A stretch of DNA of 6,122 nt from CAZTGZ01 sp044339595 (GTDB lineage Bacteria > Bacteroidota > Bacteroidia > NS11-12g > UBA9320): NCBI GenBank assembly GCA_044339595.1, contig JBIIVF010000137.1, positions 1-6,122 on the forward strand. Direction: 5' to 3'. Below are positions 1 to 5,455 of this stretch, piece by piece. Positions within the stretch are counted from its first letter, which is position 1. Every line of letters starts with the position of its first letter. The notes beneath the pieces were generated by a model. The model worked only from the letters and a program-made list of their open reading frames with translations, did no database searches and was not told where the DNA came from. A program made the position numbers and the translations under genes.

Positions 1-1
1 G

Positions 2-613
2 TTTCAGAATCAGACCAATGGTGTAACCAATAGAATCAGAATCACGGACACTTTAGATGCGAATATTTCAATAGGTGCGAAAGGAATCATTGAAAACACA
101 AGTCACCCTTCAGACCTTTCGTATACAAATATTCTCTTGCCGAACGGCAATTATCAGTACGTTCTGAACTGGGATTTTAAGAATATTGAGTTGCCGGATA
201 GCAGCACGGATGCGCTTGGAAGTCTCGGTTTCATAGATTTGAAAATTCACACCGATATGCGCTTTATGAAGCGAGGTTCTGAAATTTGTAATCGTGCCTA
301 TTTTTATTTTAATAACAACGAGCCCTTTACAACAAATTCGGTATGCAATAGCATTGGCAATGTTGGAAAAGTGAGTGAAATACGACCCCGTTTATTCATG
401 TATCCGAATCCTGCGAGTCAAACCTTACAGGTAGAGGTACCCAATGCAGAAACCGAATATACCCTGATCAATCTGCTGGGAGCCTCCGTATTGAAGGGTC
501 ATTTGAATGCGGGTTTGAATCAACTCAATCTGAGCAATCTGCAGCCCGGTATTTATCTGTTCAAAGCAGATGGATTTGAGGCAGAAAGACTGATTATTCA
601 ACCTTCCCGCTAA
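2..613 (+). CDS. Type IX secretion system-sorted surface/secreted protein, C-terminal fragment
   Basis: The reading frame is open from the left edge, so this is the last 203 codons of a longer gene whose start lies outside the window. The first ~120 visible residues (from TNRIRITDTLDANIS to YFYFNNNEPFTTNSV) resemble the beta-sandwich repeat domain (DUF11/DUF7619-like) often found just before the tail of large Bacteroidota surface proteins. The last ~75 residues are a type A T9SS sorting domain: FMYPNPASQTL is the PNPA motif, a glycine-containing strand region (LLGASVLKGHL) follows, and LQPGIYLFKADGFEAERLIIQ is the closing motif. From family knowledge, this tail directs export across the outer membrane through the Por/Gld system and is then cleaved, usually with attachment to the surface. 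The passenger function cannot be told from this fragment. An internal TTG at 137 is in frame but is not the real start, because the domain continues upstream of it. The stop overlaps the convergent comF stop by four bases. Confidence 0.9.
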   Translation, partial: FQNQTNGVTNRIRITDTLDANISIGAKGIIENTSHPSDLSYTNILLPNGNYQYVLNWDFKNIELPDSSTDALGSLGFIDLKIHTDMRFMKRGSEICNRAYFYFNNNEPFTTNSVCNSIGNVGKVSEIRPRLFMYPNPASQTLQVEVPNAETEYTLINLLGASVLKGHLNAGLNQLNLSNLQPGIYLFKADGFEAERLIIQPSR

Positions 614-1287
614 AGGGTAGATGCCAGTGTGAAGACACTGATGGCTTTTGGTTCACACATTTTCAAACAAACAATACAAGCTTCCATGGTGGCGCCGGTT
701 GTGAATACATCATCTACCAATAAAACATGCTTCCCATAAATATCATTGGGATTTTGCACCACATATTTATCACTTACATTCAGCCATCTTTCGTAACGCG
801 ATTTCCGGGTTTGTGATTCACCTGCACTTAATCGGATGAGATTATTCACCACATGTGGTATTCCCAAATTTTGGGCAAGTCCACTGGCCAGCAACTCACT
901 TTGATTATAGCCTCTGATTTTCTGTTTATCGGGATGCATGGGCACGGCCATCACAATATCCGGTATCGGTAAGCCTGCATCTTTCCATGCAATTCCCATA
1001 TGGATGCCCATATAATGCCCGAGACTTTTTTGGTTTCGATACTTGATCAAGTGCAATACGGTTTGAACGGTATTCCCTTTTTTAAAGCTGTACATCGAGG
1101 CCGCCTTTTGAATATTTACCCTGCCCCACAGGTTTATCGCCATCGGATTGTCAGGGTATTTCAGGTAATGACTTTTGGGCAATAAATACAGACATCCAAA
1201 GCAAACACATTGCTCCGTTTTAGATAGGTTTCCTTTGCACAGAAGGCAAACTCTGGGAAACAACAGGTGCATAAAATTGGTCAGCAT
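610..1287 (-). CDS. comF: ComF family protein (zinc-ribbon plus phosphoribosyltransferase domain)
   Basis: This 225-residue protein has the full ComF layout. An N-terminal zinc ribbon has Cys14-Leu-Leu-Cys17 and Cys29-Phe-Gly-Cys32. A type I phosphoribosyltransferase fold follows, with the family block VPMHPDKQKIRGYNQSE (from residue 115), the SQTRKSR block (158-164) and the PRPP-binding loop VLLVDDVFTTGAT (188-200, acidic pair Asp192/Asp193). The length is normal for the family. ComF is needed for DNA uptake in naturally competent bacteria, where it acts in the cytoplasm on incoming single-stranded DNA. In many genomes, including non-competent ones, its exact reaction is unknown. The ATG at 1285-1287 is the natural start, because the first Cys pair follows at the usual distance. 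The gene is divergent from thiL and convergent with the sorting-domain gene, so it is probably monocistronic. A run of six G on the + strand (1289-1294) lies directly upstream of its start. No Shine-Dalgarno sequence is visible. Confidence 0.93.
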   Translation of the reverse strand: MLTNFMHLLFPRVCLLCKGNLSKTEQCVCFGCLYLLPKSHYLKYPDNPMAINLWGRVNIQKAASMYSFKKGNTVQTVLHLIKYRNQKSLGHYMGIHMGIAWKDAGLPIPDIVMAVPMHPDKQKIRGYNQSELLASGLAQNLGIPHVVNNLIRLSAGESQTRKSRYERWLNVSDKYVVQNPNDIYGKHVLLVDDVFTTGATMEACIVCLKMCEPKAISVFTLASTL

Positions 1288-1301
1288 CGGGGGGATATGA
1301 C

Positions 1302-1309
1302 TATTTTTG
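1302..1309 (+). promoter_or_regulatory. Candidate -7 promoter element for thiL
   Basis: TATTTTTG matches the Bacteroidota sigma-ABfr -7 consensus TAnnTTTG exactly. A TTG at 1277-1279, 22 bases upstream, could be the -33 element, though this spacing is slightly longer than the usual ~19-21. The predicted transcript would start only ~10-15 bases before the thiL ATG, close to or within the Shine-Dalgarno-like stretch, which weakens the case. The comF/thiL gap is too short for much else, so the thiL promoter must be here or inside comF. Confidence 0.35.
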
Positions 1310-1311
1310 TG

Positions 1312-1320
1312 GGAAGGAGG
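1312..1320 (+). promoter_or_regulatory. Shine-Dalgarno-like ribosome binding site of thiL
   Basis: GGAAGGAGG lies six bases before the ATG at 1327, the best spacing for 16S rRNA pairing. It decides the thiL start in favour of 1327 over the in-frame GTG at 1267 and ATG at 1297. Strong sites like this are uncommon in Bacteroidota, and the other starts in this window lack one. Confidence 0.6.
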
Positions 1321-1326
1321 TTATTT

Positions 1327-2358
1327 ATGTTCGAAAATAAAGCATTGCATCATTTAGAAGAAATGGGAGAGTTTGGGTTAATAGACCATCTCACATCTTT
1401 TATCGAAAACAGCCAAAAAGGCACCATCAAAGGCCCGGGAGATGATGCCGCTGTTATTTCACCTGAAGACGAATTGGTCGTGACCACAGATATGCTTACA
1501 GAGGGAGTTCATTTCGATTTGATGTATACGCCACTCAAGCACCTTGGATACAAGGCTGTTATGGTAAATATTTCCGATATCGTGGCCATGAATGCCATTC
1601 CATCCCACATTACAGTGGCATTGGCCTTGAGCAGCAAATTTTCACTTGAAGCCATTGAAGAATTATATTCTGGGATGTTGATGGCTTGCAAGAAATATCA
1701 AATTGACCTTATTGGCGGTGATATGGTTTCGTCTAAGAGTGGTTTGGTGATTAGCATAACAGCACTCGGTCATCAAAAGAAAGAAAAGCTCGTTTACCGA
1801 AAGGGTGCAAATCCGGGTGATTTACTTTGTGTAAGTGGGGATTTGGGCGGCGCCTACCTCGGCTTGCAGTTGTTGGAACGAGAAAAAAGGGTGTTTCTGG
1901 CCAATCCGGGTATGCAACCTGAATTAGATGGTTATGATTATTTAATAGGCAGACAATTGAAACCCGAAGCCAGAATAGATGTGATTAAATTACTGGAAGA
2001 AAGAGGCGTTTTGCCTACTTCTATGATAGATATTTCGGATGGACTCTCGAGCGAAATCAAGCACCTGTGCAAACATTCTGAAGTCGGTATTCAGATTTAT
2101 GAGGAAAAACTTCCATTAGACCCAACCGCCATCACGTTGGCCGCAGAATTTAATTTGGATGTGGTTACCTGTGCGCTCAATGGGGGAGAAGATTATGAGT
2201 TATTGTTTACCATAAAACAAGAAGATTACGACAAAGTAAAAGGTGAACCCGACATCAGTATCATTGGACATTGTACAGAAAATAAAGGGGTTGCACAAAT
2301 TGTCAATGCTGCCGGTCAATCATTTGACTTAAAAGCACAAGGTTGGAAGGCTTTTTAA
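1327..2358 (+). CDS. thiL: Thiamine-monophosphate kinase
   Basis: ThiL phosphorylates thiamine monophosphate with ATP to give thiamine diphosphate, the active cofactor, in the cytoplasm. With the start at 1327 the protein has 343 residues, usual for the family. Recognisable motifs, in order: GEFGLIDHL (14-22); the Mg/ATP motif GPGDDAAVI (36-44); TTDMLTEGVHF (53-63, Asp55); MVNISDIVAMNA (79-90, Asp84); GGDMVSS (from 130); SGDLGGAYLG (170-179); MIDISDGLSSEI (233-244, Asp235 and Asp238); and NGGEDYELL (285-293). All are typical of the AIR synthase-related (PurM-like) kinase fold. The start is supported by the strong ribosome binding site and by the N-terminal MFENK, which resembles ThiL starts in this phylum. 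Upstream in-frame starts would overlap or nearly abut comF. There is no room for a TPP riboswitch in front, and no other thi gene is visible. It is not closely coupled to the cyclase gene downstream, because 213 bases separate them. Confidence 0.95.
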   Translation: MFENKALHHLEEMGEFGLIDHLTSFIENSQKGTIKGPGDDAAVISPEDELVVTTDMLTEGVHFDLMYTPLKHLGYKAVMVNISDIVAMNAIPSHITVALALSSKFSLEAIEELYSGMLMACKKYQIDLIGGDMVSSKSGLVISITALGHQKKEKLVYRKGANPGDLLCVSGDLGGAYLGLQLLEREKRVFLANPGMQPELDGYDYLIGRQLKPEARIDVIKLLEERGVLPTSMIDISDGLSSEIKHLCKHSEVGIQIYEEKLPLDPTAITLAAEFNLDVVTCALNGGEDYELLFTIKQEDYDKVKGEPDISIIGHCTENKGVAQIVNAAGQSFDLKAQGWKAF

Positions 2359-2371
2359 TTTAAACCCAGAA

Positions 2372-2390
2372 TCAGCATTAGAAATGCTGA
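2372..2390. repeat. Inverted repeat 1 (8-bp arms, 3-base loop), 13 bases after the thiL stop
   Basis: Arms TCAGCATT (2372-2379) and AATGCTGA (2383-2390) are perfectly complementary with loop AGA. The position suggests a transcript-end hairpin for thiL. However, the following bases are A-rich (AACGAAAAAG), not a T-run, so a classical terminator on the + strand is doubtful. Confidence 0.6.
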
Positions 2391-2409
2391 AACGAAAAAG
2401 AAACTGTAA

Positions 2410-2432
2410 ATCAATATTTTGTAAATATTGAT
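2410..2432. repeat. Inverted repeat 2 (10-bp arms, 3-base loop)
   Basis: Arms ATCAATATTT (2410-2419) and AAATATTGAT (2423-2432) are perfect, with loop TGT. They are very AT-rich. The site could be a protein-binding palindrome or an RNA hairpin. The AATATTGAT half is repeated at 2527-2535. Confidence 0.65.
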
Positions 2433-2445
2433 CACATTTTCTAAC

Positions 2446-2461
2446 TTGGGGTTAAACCCAA
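2446..2461. repeat. Inverted repeat 3 (5-bp GC-containing arms, 6-base loop)
   Basis: Arms TTGGG (2446-2450) and CCCAA (2457-2461) are separated by GTTAAA. It is the shortest of the cluster and could be chance on its own. CTAAC flanks it on both sides (2441-2445 and 2462-2466, the second starting CTAACG). Confidence 0.35.
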
Positions 2462-2467
2462 CTAACG

Positions 2468-2496
2468 GATATAATTTTAGTTCCTAAAATTATATC
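2468..2496. repeat. Inverted repeat 4 (13-bp arms, 3-base loop)
   Basis: Arms GATATAATTTTAG (2468-2480) and CTAAAATTATATC (2484-2496) are perfectly complementary with loop TTC. This is the longest perfect inverted repeat in the window and sits 75 bases upstream of the cyclase ATG. It lacks a following T-run, so an operator or leader hairpin fits better than a terminator. Confidence 0.75.
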
Positions 2497-2521
2497 GCGT
2501 AATTTGTGTTGAAATTTAGTT

Positions 2522-2544
2522 AACGAATATTGATTATATTCGTT
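2522..2544. repeat. Inverted repeat 5 (9-bp arms, 5-base loop), just upstream of the cyclase start
   Basis: Arms AACGAATAT (2522-2530) and ATATTCGTT (2536-2544) are perfect around loop TGATT. A T-G wobble (2521/2545) and a T-A pair (2520/2546) extend the RNA stem to 11 pairs. It ends 27 bases before the ATG at 2572, so it lies in the leader or core promoter and could affect expression. Confidence 0.65.
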
Positions 2545-2571
2545 GAAAATCATGCTATTCTCCCCTAGATT

Positions 2572-4038
2572 ATGTCAAATTATAAATACTTCTGCTTTTT
2601 AATTCTGTCATCCATTTTTTTGAGCCAGCCTGCTTTGGGTCAAAATGCTGAAACCATACAAGCATTGAAGGACAAAGCCAAGTTTTCTGCCGGTACCAAT
2701 CGAATCAATGCATTGAATGATTTGGTAGATGAAATGTTGAAACCCGAACCGGCAAAAGAGAATTGCCTGGCCGCAAAGGATTATGCCCATGATGCCGCTA
2801 AACAATCTGAAGTTGCCAACTATAAGGTAGGTATGGCACGAAGTTATGAGCAATTGACATTGATTTACAAAACCCTCGATTATCAGATTCATTATGTAAA
2901 ATGGAAGGCCAAAGCGGCATTGGTGCCCAGAGGAGAAGAAATTAAGGTTCAGCAAAAGGAACTAGAGAAGCAAAATGATAGAATTGCCGATCAACAAGAG
3001 GAGATGAATAAACAGGAGGCAGAAATTTTAAAAAAACGTCAGGAGGCTGATAAAATCAAAAGAGAAATTGAATTGCTTGCCAAAGACAATATACTGAACA
3101 AAGATTTAATACTTCAAAAGCAAAAGGAATTGGTTCAAAAGGAAGCCGCCCTTACTGAAACAACCAAGGAAATGGAAGTTTTAAATGAGGAAAAGGAACA
3201 TTTGGCCATGCAAAACAAATTGTTGGAGCAAGATACAAAAATCAAGGAGATGGAAGTTAAGACCAAAAGGGCTCAAAATAAGTTCCTTATGGTTGTGATG
3301 GGCGCTGTGTTGATTTTGCTTCTTTTCCTTTTCAATTTGTTCAGAGTTAAGCAGAGAACCGCCAAGGAGTTGGCCATCAAGAATAAAATAATCGAAGAAG
3401 AAAAAATCCGTTCAGATGAGTTGTTATTGAACATCCTGCCATTTGAAACGGCCAATGAACTCAAGGCTACAGGAAAAGCCAGTGCACAGAATTACGAGAA
3501 TGTAACGGTATTGCTGAGCGATTTTAAAGATTTTACGATTGTGGGTGAGAAATTAACGCCTACAGAACTGGTCGATGAAATTGACTATTGTTTTAGCGCA
3601 TTTGATGCCATCATGGAAAAATATGGTATTGAAAAGATTAAAACCATTGGGGATGCATATTTGTGCGCCGTTGGGCTGCCTAAAGGATCTCCCCACGATC
3701 CACATAACATGATTTTGGCTGCCAAGGATATCATCGCCTTCATGAACCAAATGAAAGTAGATCGGGAAGCAGTGGGCAAAACCGCATTTTCTATCCGTAT
3801 TGGTATTCATACAGGTCCATTGGTTGCCGGTGTAGTAGGCAAAAAGAAGTTTGCATATGATATTTGGGGTGATACCGTAAATACGGCCGCAAGAATGGAG
3901 CAAACCAGTGAGCCGGGCCGAATCAATGTATCTGAAATGACCTATAACCTGGTGAAGGATAAATTTGATTTTGTTTCGAGAGGAAAAATTGAAGCCAAAA
4001 ATAAGGGCCCCTTGGAAATGTATTTTTTGGTTAATTAA
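2572..4038 (+). CDS. Membrane-bound class III adenylate cyclase with periplasmic TPR-like/coiled-coil sensor region
   Basis: This 488-residue protein starts with a Sec signal peptide (hydrophobic FCFLILSSIFL, likely cleavage after Ala-Leu-Gly23). A helical, TPR-like stretch follows (about 40-117), then a long charged coiled coil (about 122-235), one transmembrane helix (about 238-257) and a cytoplasmic linker (RSDELLLNILP). The C-terminal part is a class III cyclase domain (about 308-488). Its catalytic set is complete: metal-binding Asp317 (LLSDFKDFT) and Asp361 (IKTIGDAYL); adenine-selecting Lys357 and Asp430 (FAYDIWGD), where guanylate cyclases have Glu and Cys; transition-state Asn437 and Arg441 (NTAARM). 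From family knowledge it should make cAMP from ATP as a dimer. I infer that the periplasmic part senses or transmits a signal; its ligand is unknown. No Shine-Dalgarno is present. The leader holds several inverted repeats. The stop overlaps that of purQ by four bases. Confidence 0.92.
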   Translation: MSNYKYFCFLILSSIFLSQPALGQNAETIQALKDKAKFSAGTNRINALNDLVDEMLKPEPAKENCLAAKDYAHDAAKQSEVANYKVGMARSYEQLTLIYKTLDYQIHYVKWKAKAALVPRGEEIKVQQKELEKQNDRIADQQEEMNKQEAEILKKRQEADKIKREIELLAKDNILNKDLILQKQKELVQKEAALTETTKEMEVLNEEKEHLAMQNKLLEQDTKIKEMEVKTKRAQNKFLMVVMGAVLILLLFLFNLFRVKQRTAKELAIKNKIIEEEKIRSDELLLNILPFETANELKATGKASAQNYENVTVLLSDFKDFTIVGEKLTPTELVDEIDYCFSAFDAIMEKYGIEKIKTIGDAYLCAVGLPKGSPHDPHNMILAAKDIIAFMNQMKVDREAVGKTAFSIRIGIHTGPLVAGVVGKKKFAYDIWGDTVNTAARMEQTSEPGRINVSEMTYNLVKDKFDFVSRGKIEAKNKGPLEMYFLVN

Positions 4039-4727
4039 GCCATTACTTCGGCCATAATACTTTCGAAGAATGCTCTCCCGTCTGTATTAAATAAGGCAGC
4101 ATTTGCAGCCCTTTCAGGGTGAGGCATCATTCCAAAAACATTTCTGCCTGCATTGCATATCCCGGCAATATTATCAATAGAGCCATTCGGATTGGATTCT
4201 GGCGTTATATTTCCATCAACATCACAATATTTGAAGAGGATCTGATCTAATTCAATCATATTCTTCAAAGTTTTTTCATCGGCATAGTATCTTCCTTCCG
4301 CATGGGCGATAGGAATTTTTAAAGCTTGATCCACAGGAAGCATGGAGCTGATTCGACTGTTGGTGGTCATCGATTGGATGTACACATTATTACAATGAAA
4401 TTTTTGCTTTTCGTTTCTGAGCAATGCGCCGGGCAACATTTGCGCTTCGCATAAAATCTGGAACCCGTTGCATATACCCCAAACCGGACCACCTTTTTCT
4501 GAAAACTCCTTTACCGACGACATGATGGGAGAAAGTTTGGCAATTGCACCACTTCTGAGGTAATCTCCGTATGAAAATCCGCCGGGTAGGCAAATAAAGT
4601 CGCAACCATTGAGGTCTGTGTCTTTATGCCAAAGCTTTACCACTTCTTGCCCGGTTACCTGCTGAAGCGTTTCAATTAAATCCTGATCACAATTGGATCC
4701 GGGAAAAATAACTACACCGAATTTCAT
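4035..4727 (-). CDS. purQ: Phosphoribosylformylglycinamidine synthase subunit I (glutaminase subunit)
   Basis: PurQ is the glutamine amidotransferase part of FGAM synthase, the fourth step of purine synthesis. It releases ammonia from glutamine and passes it to PurL. The 230-residue length matches stand-alone PurQ. Visible motifs are the N-terminal FGVVIFPGSNCDQD; the oxyanion region LPGGFSYGDYLRSGAIAKLSP (from 47); the nucleophile Cys86 in WGICNGFQIL; and His203 and Glu205 in MMPHPERAAN, which complete the triad. A separate PurQ means the three-part PurS/PurQ/PurL enzyme, not the single long PurL of some other Bacteroidota; PurS and PurL are not in this window. The ATG at 4727 gives the conserved start MKFGVVIFPG. 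The gene lies 38 bases after the AlbA_2-type gene on the same strand and ends inside the stop codon of the cyclase gene. Confidence 0.96.
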   Translation of the reverse strand: MKFGVVIFPGSNCDQDLIETLQQVTGQEVVKLWHKDTDLNGCDFICLPGGFSYGDYLRSGAIAKLSPIMSSVKEFSEKGGPVWGICNGFQILCEAQMLPGALLRNEKQKFHCNNVYIQSMTTNSRISSMLPVDQALKIPIAHAEGRYYADEKTLKNMIELDQILFKYCDVDGNITPESNPNGSIDNIAGICNAGRNVFGMMPHPERAANAALFNTDGRAFFESIMAEVMA

Positions 4728-4747
4728 ATTTGGAATATTAAGCGGTG

Positions 4748-4755
4748 CAAAAATA
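4748..4755 (-). promoter_or_regulatory. Candidate -7 promoter element for purQ
   Basis: On the minus strand this reads TATTTTTG, an exact match to the Bacteroidota -7 consensus and the same octamer as in front of thiL. It ends 20 bases before the purQ ATG, which would give a short leader. No good TTG is seen at the expected -33 spacing, so the call rests on the -7 box alone. If real, purQ can be transcribed independently of the AlbA_2-type gene upstream. Confidence 0.3.
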
Positions 4756-4765
4756 AGACTAGATA

Positions 4766-5392
4766 TCAGGATAAGGTATAATACTCTGTTTTTTCTGTGG
4801 TATGTGCCCTGATTACGCCTGCAGTGATGAGTGTTACCAATATTTGCGCGGCTCGACGTCGGCTGATATTGATCATTTTGCGATAGTCATTTAATGTGAT
4901 GCGTTCATGGTCTTTTAAATAATCCAACAAAGCTTTTTCCTTAGAGGTAAAGGTAATCAAATGACCATCCGAGTCGCTTTGTTTTTTCAGTACATCTAGC
5001 ACAATCTTACTGGCCAATAAACTTTTATCAGCCACCCGAATATAGGCCCACCACTTTCCGTCTTCACCTTTTGCATAATAGGGCTTATCTCCACCTTCCG
5101 GAATGATGCATTCGAGTATGAGTTTTCCTTCTACAACCCATTCACGAACCATAAAAGAAATTTCCGGTTTGGAATGAAAAGCTGCCGCAAGACCCAACAT
5201 GTATTTTTCGTCTTCACTCTGAACGCCGGCGATGGTTTTATTGTCGCGTACACCTATCAGCAAGGTGCCTCCTTTGTTATTGGCAAATGCCACCATGGTT
5301 TTGGCAATTTTTCCGGCATCAGAAATAGTTTGCTTAAAATCAAGCCGGTCATCCTCACCCCGCAGCAATAATTCTTTGATGTGTTTGTTCAT
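4766..5392 (-). CDS. AlbA_2/Schlafen-type domain protein with C-terminal winged helix
   Basis: This 208-residue protein has two parts. Residues ~10-120 match the AlbA_2 (Schlafen AlbA_2, 'putative DNA-binding/ATP-binding') pattern: RGEDDRLDFKQTI (11-23), KTMVAFANNKGGTLLIGVRDN (31-51) and TIAGV (53-57). Residues ~148-208 look like a winged helix-turn-helix: ITLNDYRKMINISRRRAAQILVTLITAGVI, followed by an aromatic wing (EYYTL). Proteins of this type are common in bacteria, are often called transcriptional regulators, and rarely have a proven function. Acidic residues Glu13, Asp18 and Asp50 fall where the Schlafen RNase core has its acidic triad, so nucleic-acid cleavage is possible but unproven. 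It is shorter than the usual 400-500-residue AlbA_2 regulators, which carry an extra ATPase-like C-terminal region. No transmembrane segment is seen. It lies between the HMA gene (63 bases upstream) and purQ (38 bases downstream). The upstream inverted repeat could be its own operator. Confidence 0.8.
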   Translation of the reverse strand: MNKHIKELLLRGEDDRLDFKQTISDAGKIAKTMVAFANNKGGTLLIGVRDNKTIAGVQSEDEKYMLGLAAAFHSKPEISFMVREWVVEGKLILECIIPEGGDKPYYAKGEDGKWWAYIRVADKSLLASKIVLDVLKKQSDSDGHLITFTSKEKALLDYLKDHERITLNDYRKMINISRRRAAQILVTLITAGVIRAHTTEKTEYYTLS

Positions 5393-5423
5393 GGAGGAAA
5401 ATCAGATCTTACAAATTAAATCG

Positions 5424-5448
5424 ATTGCATCGTGAATGAAGATGCAAT
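5424..5448. repeat. Inverted repeat between the HMA gene and the AlbA_2-type gene
   Basis: Arms ATTGCATC (5424-5431) and GATGCAAT (5441-5448) are perfect, with a 9-base spacer. Next to it lies the palindrome AATTTTAAAATT (5446-5457), which runs into the HMA stop codon. Read on the minus strand, the hairpin follows the HMA stop and is followed by a weak T-rich stretch (CGATTTAATTT). It could therefore be an imperfect terminator for the HMA gene. Equally, it could be a dyad operator 32 bases upstream of the winged-helix gene. Confidence 0.5.
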
Positions 5449-5455
5449 TTTAAAA

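Larger units (their letters stand above)
2359..2571. other. AT-rich intergenic region with an inverted-repeat cluster (thiL to cyclase)
   Basis: This is the longest non-coding stretch in the window. It contains five non-identical inverted repeats (listed separately) at 2372-2390, 2410-2432, 2446-2461, 2468-2496 and 2522-2544, mostly with three-base loops. It also has short degenerate direct repeats: TAACGGATAT (2463-2472) and TAACGAATAT (2521-2530); AATTTTAGTT (2473-2482) and AAATTTAGTT (2512-2521); AATATTGAT (2424-2432 and 2527-2535 on the same strand). It must hold the 3' end of the thiL transcript and the promoter or leader of the cyclase gene. No exact TAnnTTTG occurs; TAATTTG (2500-2506) and TATATTCG (2535-2542) are near matches. 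No convincing T-run follows any hairpin, so simple intrinsic terminators are not obvious. No Shine-Dalgarno precedes the ATG at 2572. Confidence 0.7.

Noticed and set aside
137..613. TTG at 137 as the true start of a small secreted protein
   Set aside because: The frame continues upstream with domain-like sequence to the window edge, and a sorting-domain protein should carry a signal peptide, which is absent after 137.
1267..1326. Upstream in-frame GTG (1267) and ATG (1297) as alternative thiL starts
   Set aside because: The GTG start would overlap comF by 21 bases, and neither has a ribosome binding site. The ATG at 1327 has a strong site at ideal spacing and gives a family-like N-terminus.
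1288..1326. TPP riboswitch upstream of thiL
   Set aside because: Only 39 bases lie between the comF and thiL starts, too few for the THI element, and none of its conserved CUGAGA/ACCUGA-type motifs is seen.
2372..2400. Intrinsic terminator of thiL at the first hairpin
   Set aside because: The stem is good, but the following bases are A-rich without a T-run, so I list it as an inverted repeat only.
2359..2571. CRISPR array or insertion-sequence end in the repeat-rich gap
   Set aside because: The repeats are short, non-identical and irregularly spaced. There is no transposase, target-site duplication or cas gene nearby.
2552..2602. Short upstream reading frame (16 codons from ATG 2552) overlapping the cyclase start
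   Set aside because: It has no Shine-Dalgarno and no recognisable leader-peptide pattern such as residue runs. A 16-codon frame is expected by chance.
2608..2955. 115-codon open frame on the minus strand inside the cyclase gene
   Set aside because: It lies wholly antisense to a well-supported coding region and has no recognisable domain. It is best explained as a shadow frame.
3553..3903. 116-codon open frame on the minus strand inside the cyclase catalytic domain
   Set aside because: It is antisense to conserved catalytic motifs, and its cysteine- and histidine-rich translation resembles no family. It is a shadow frame.
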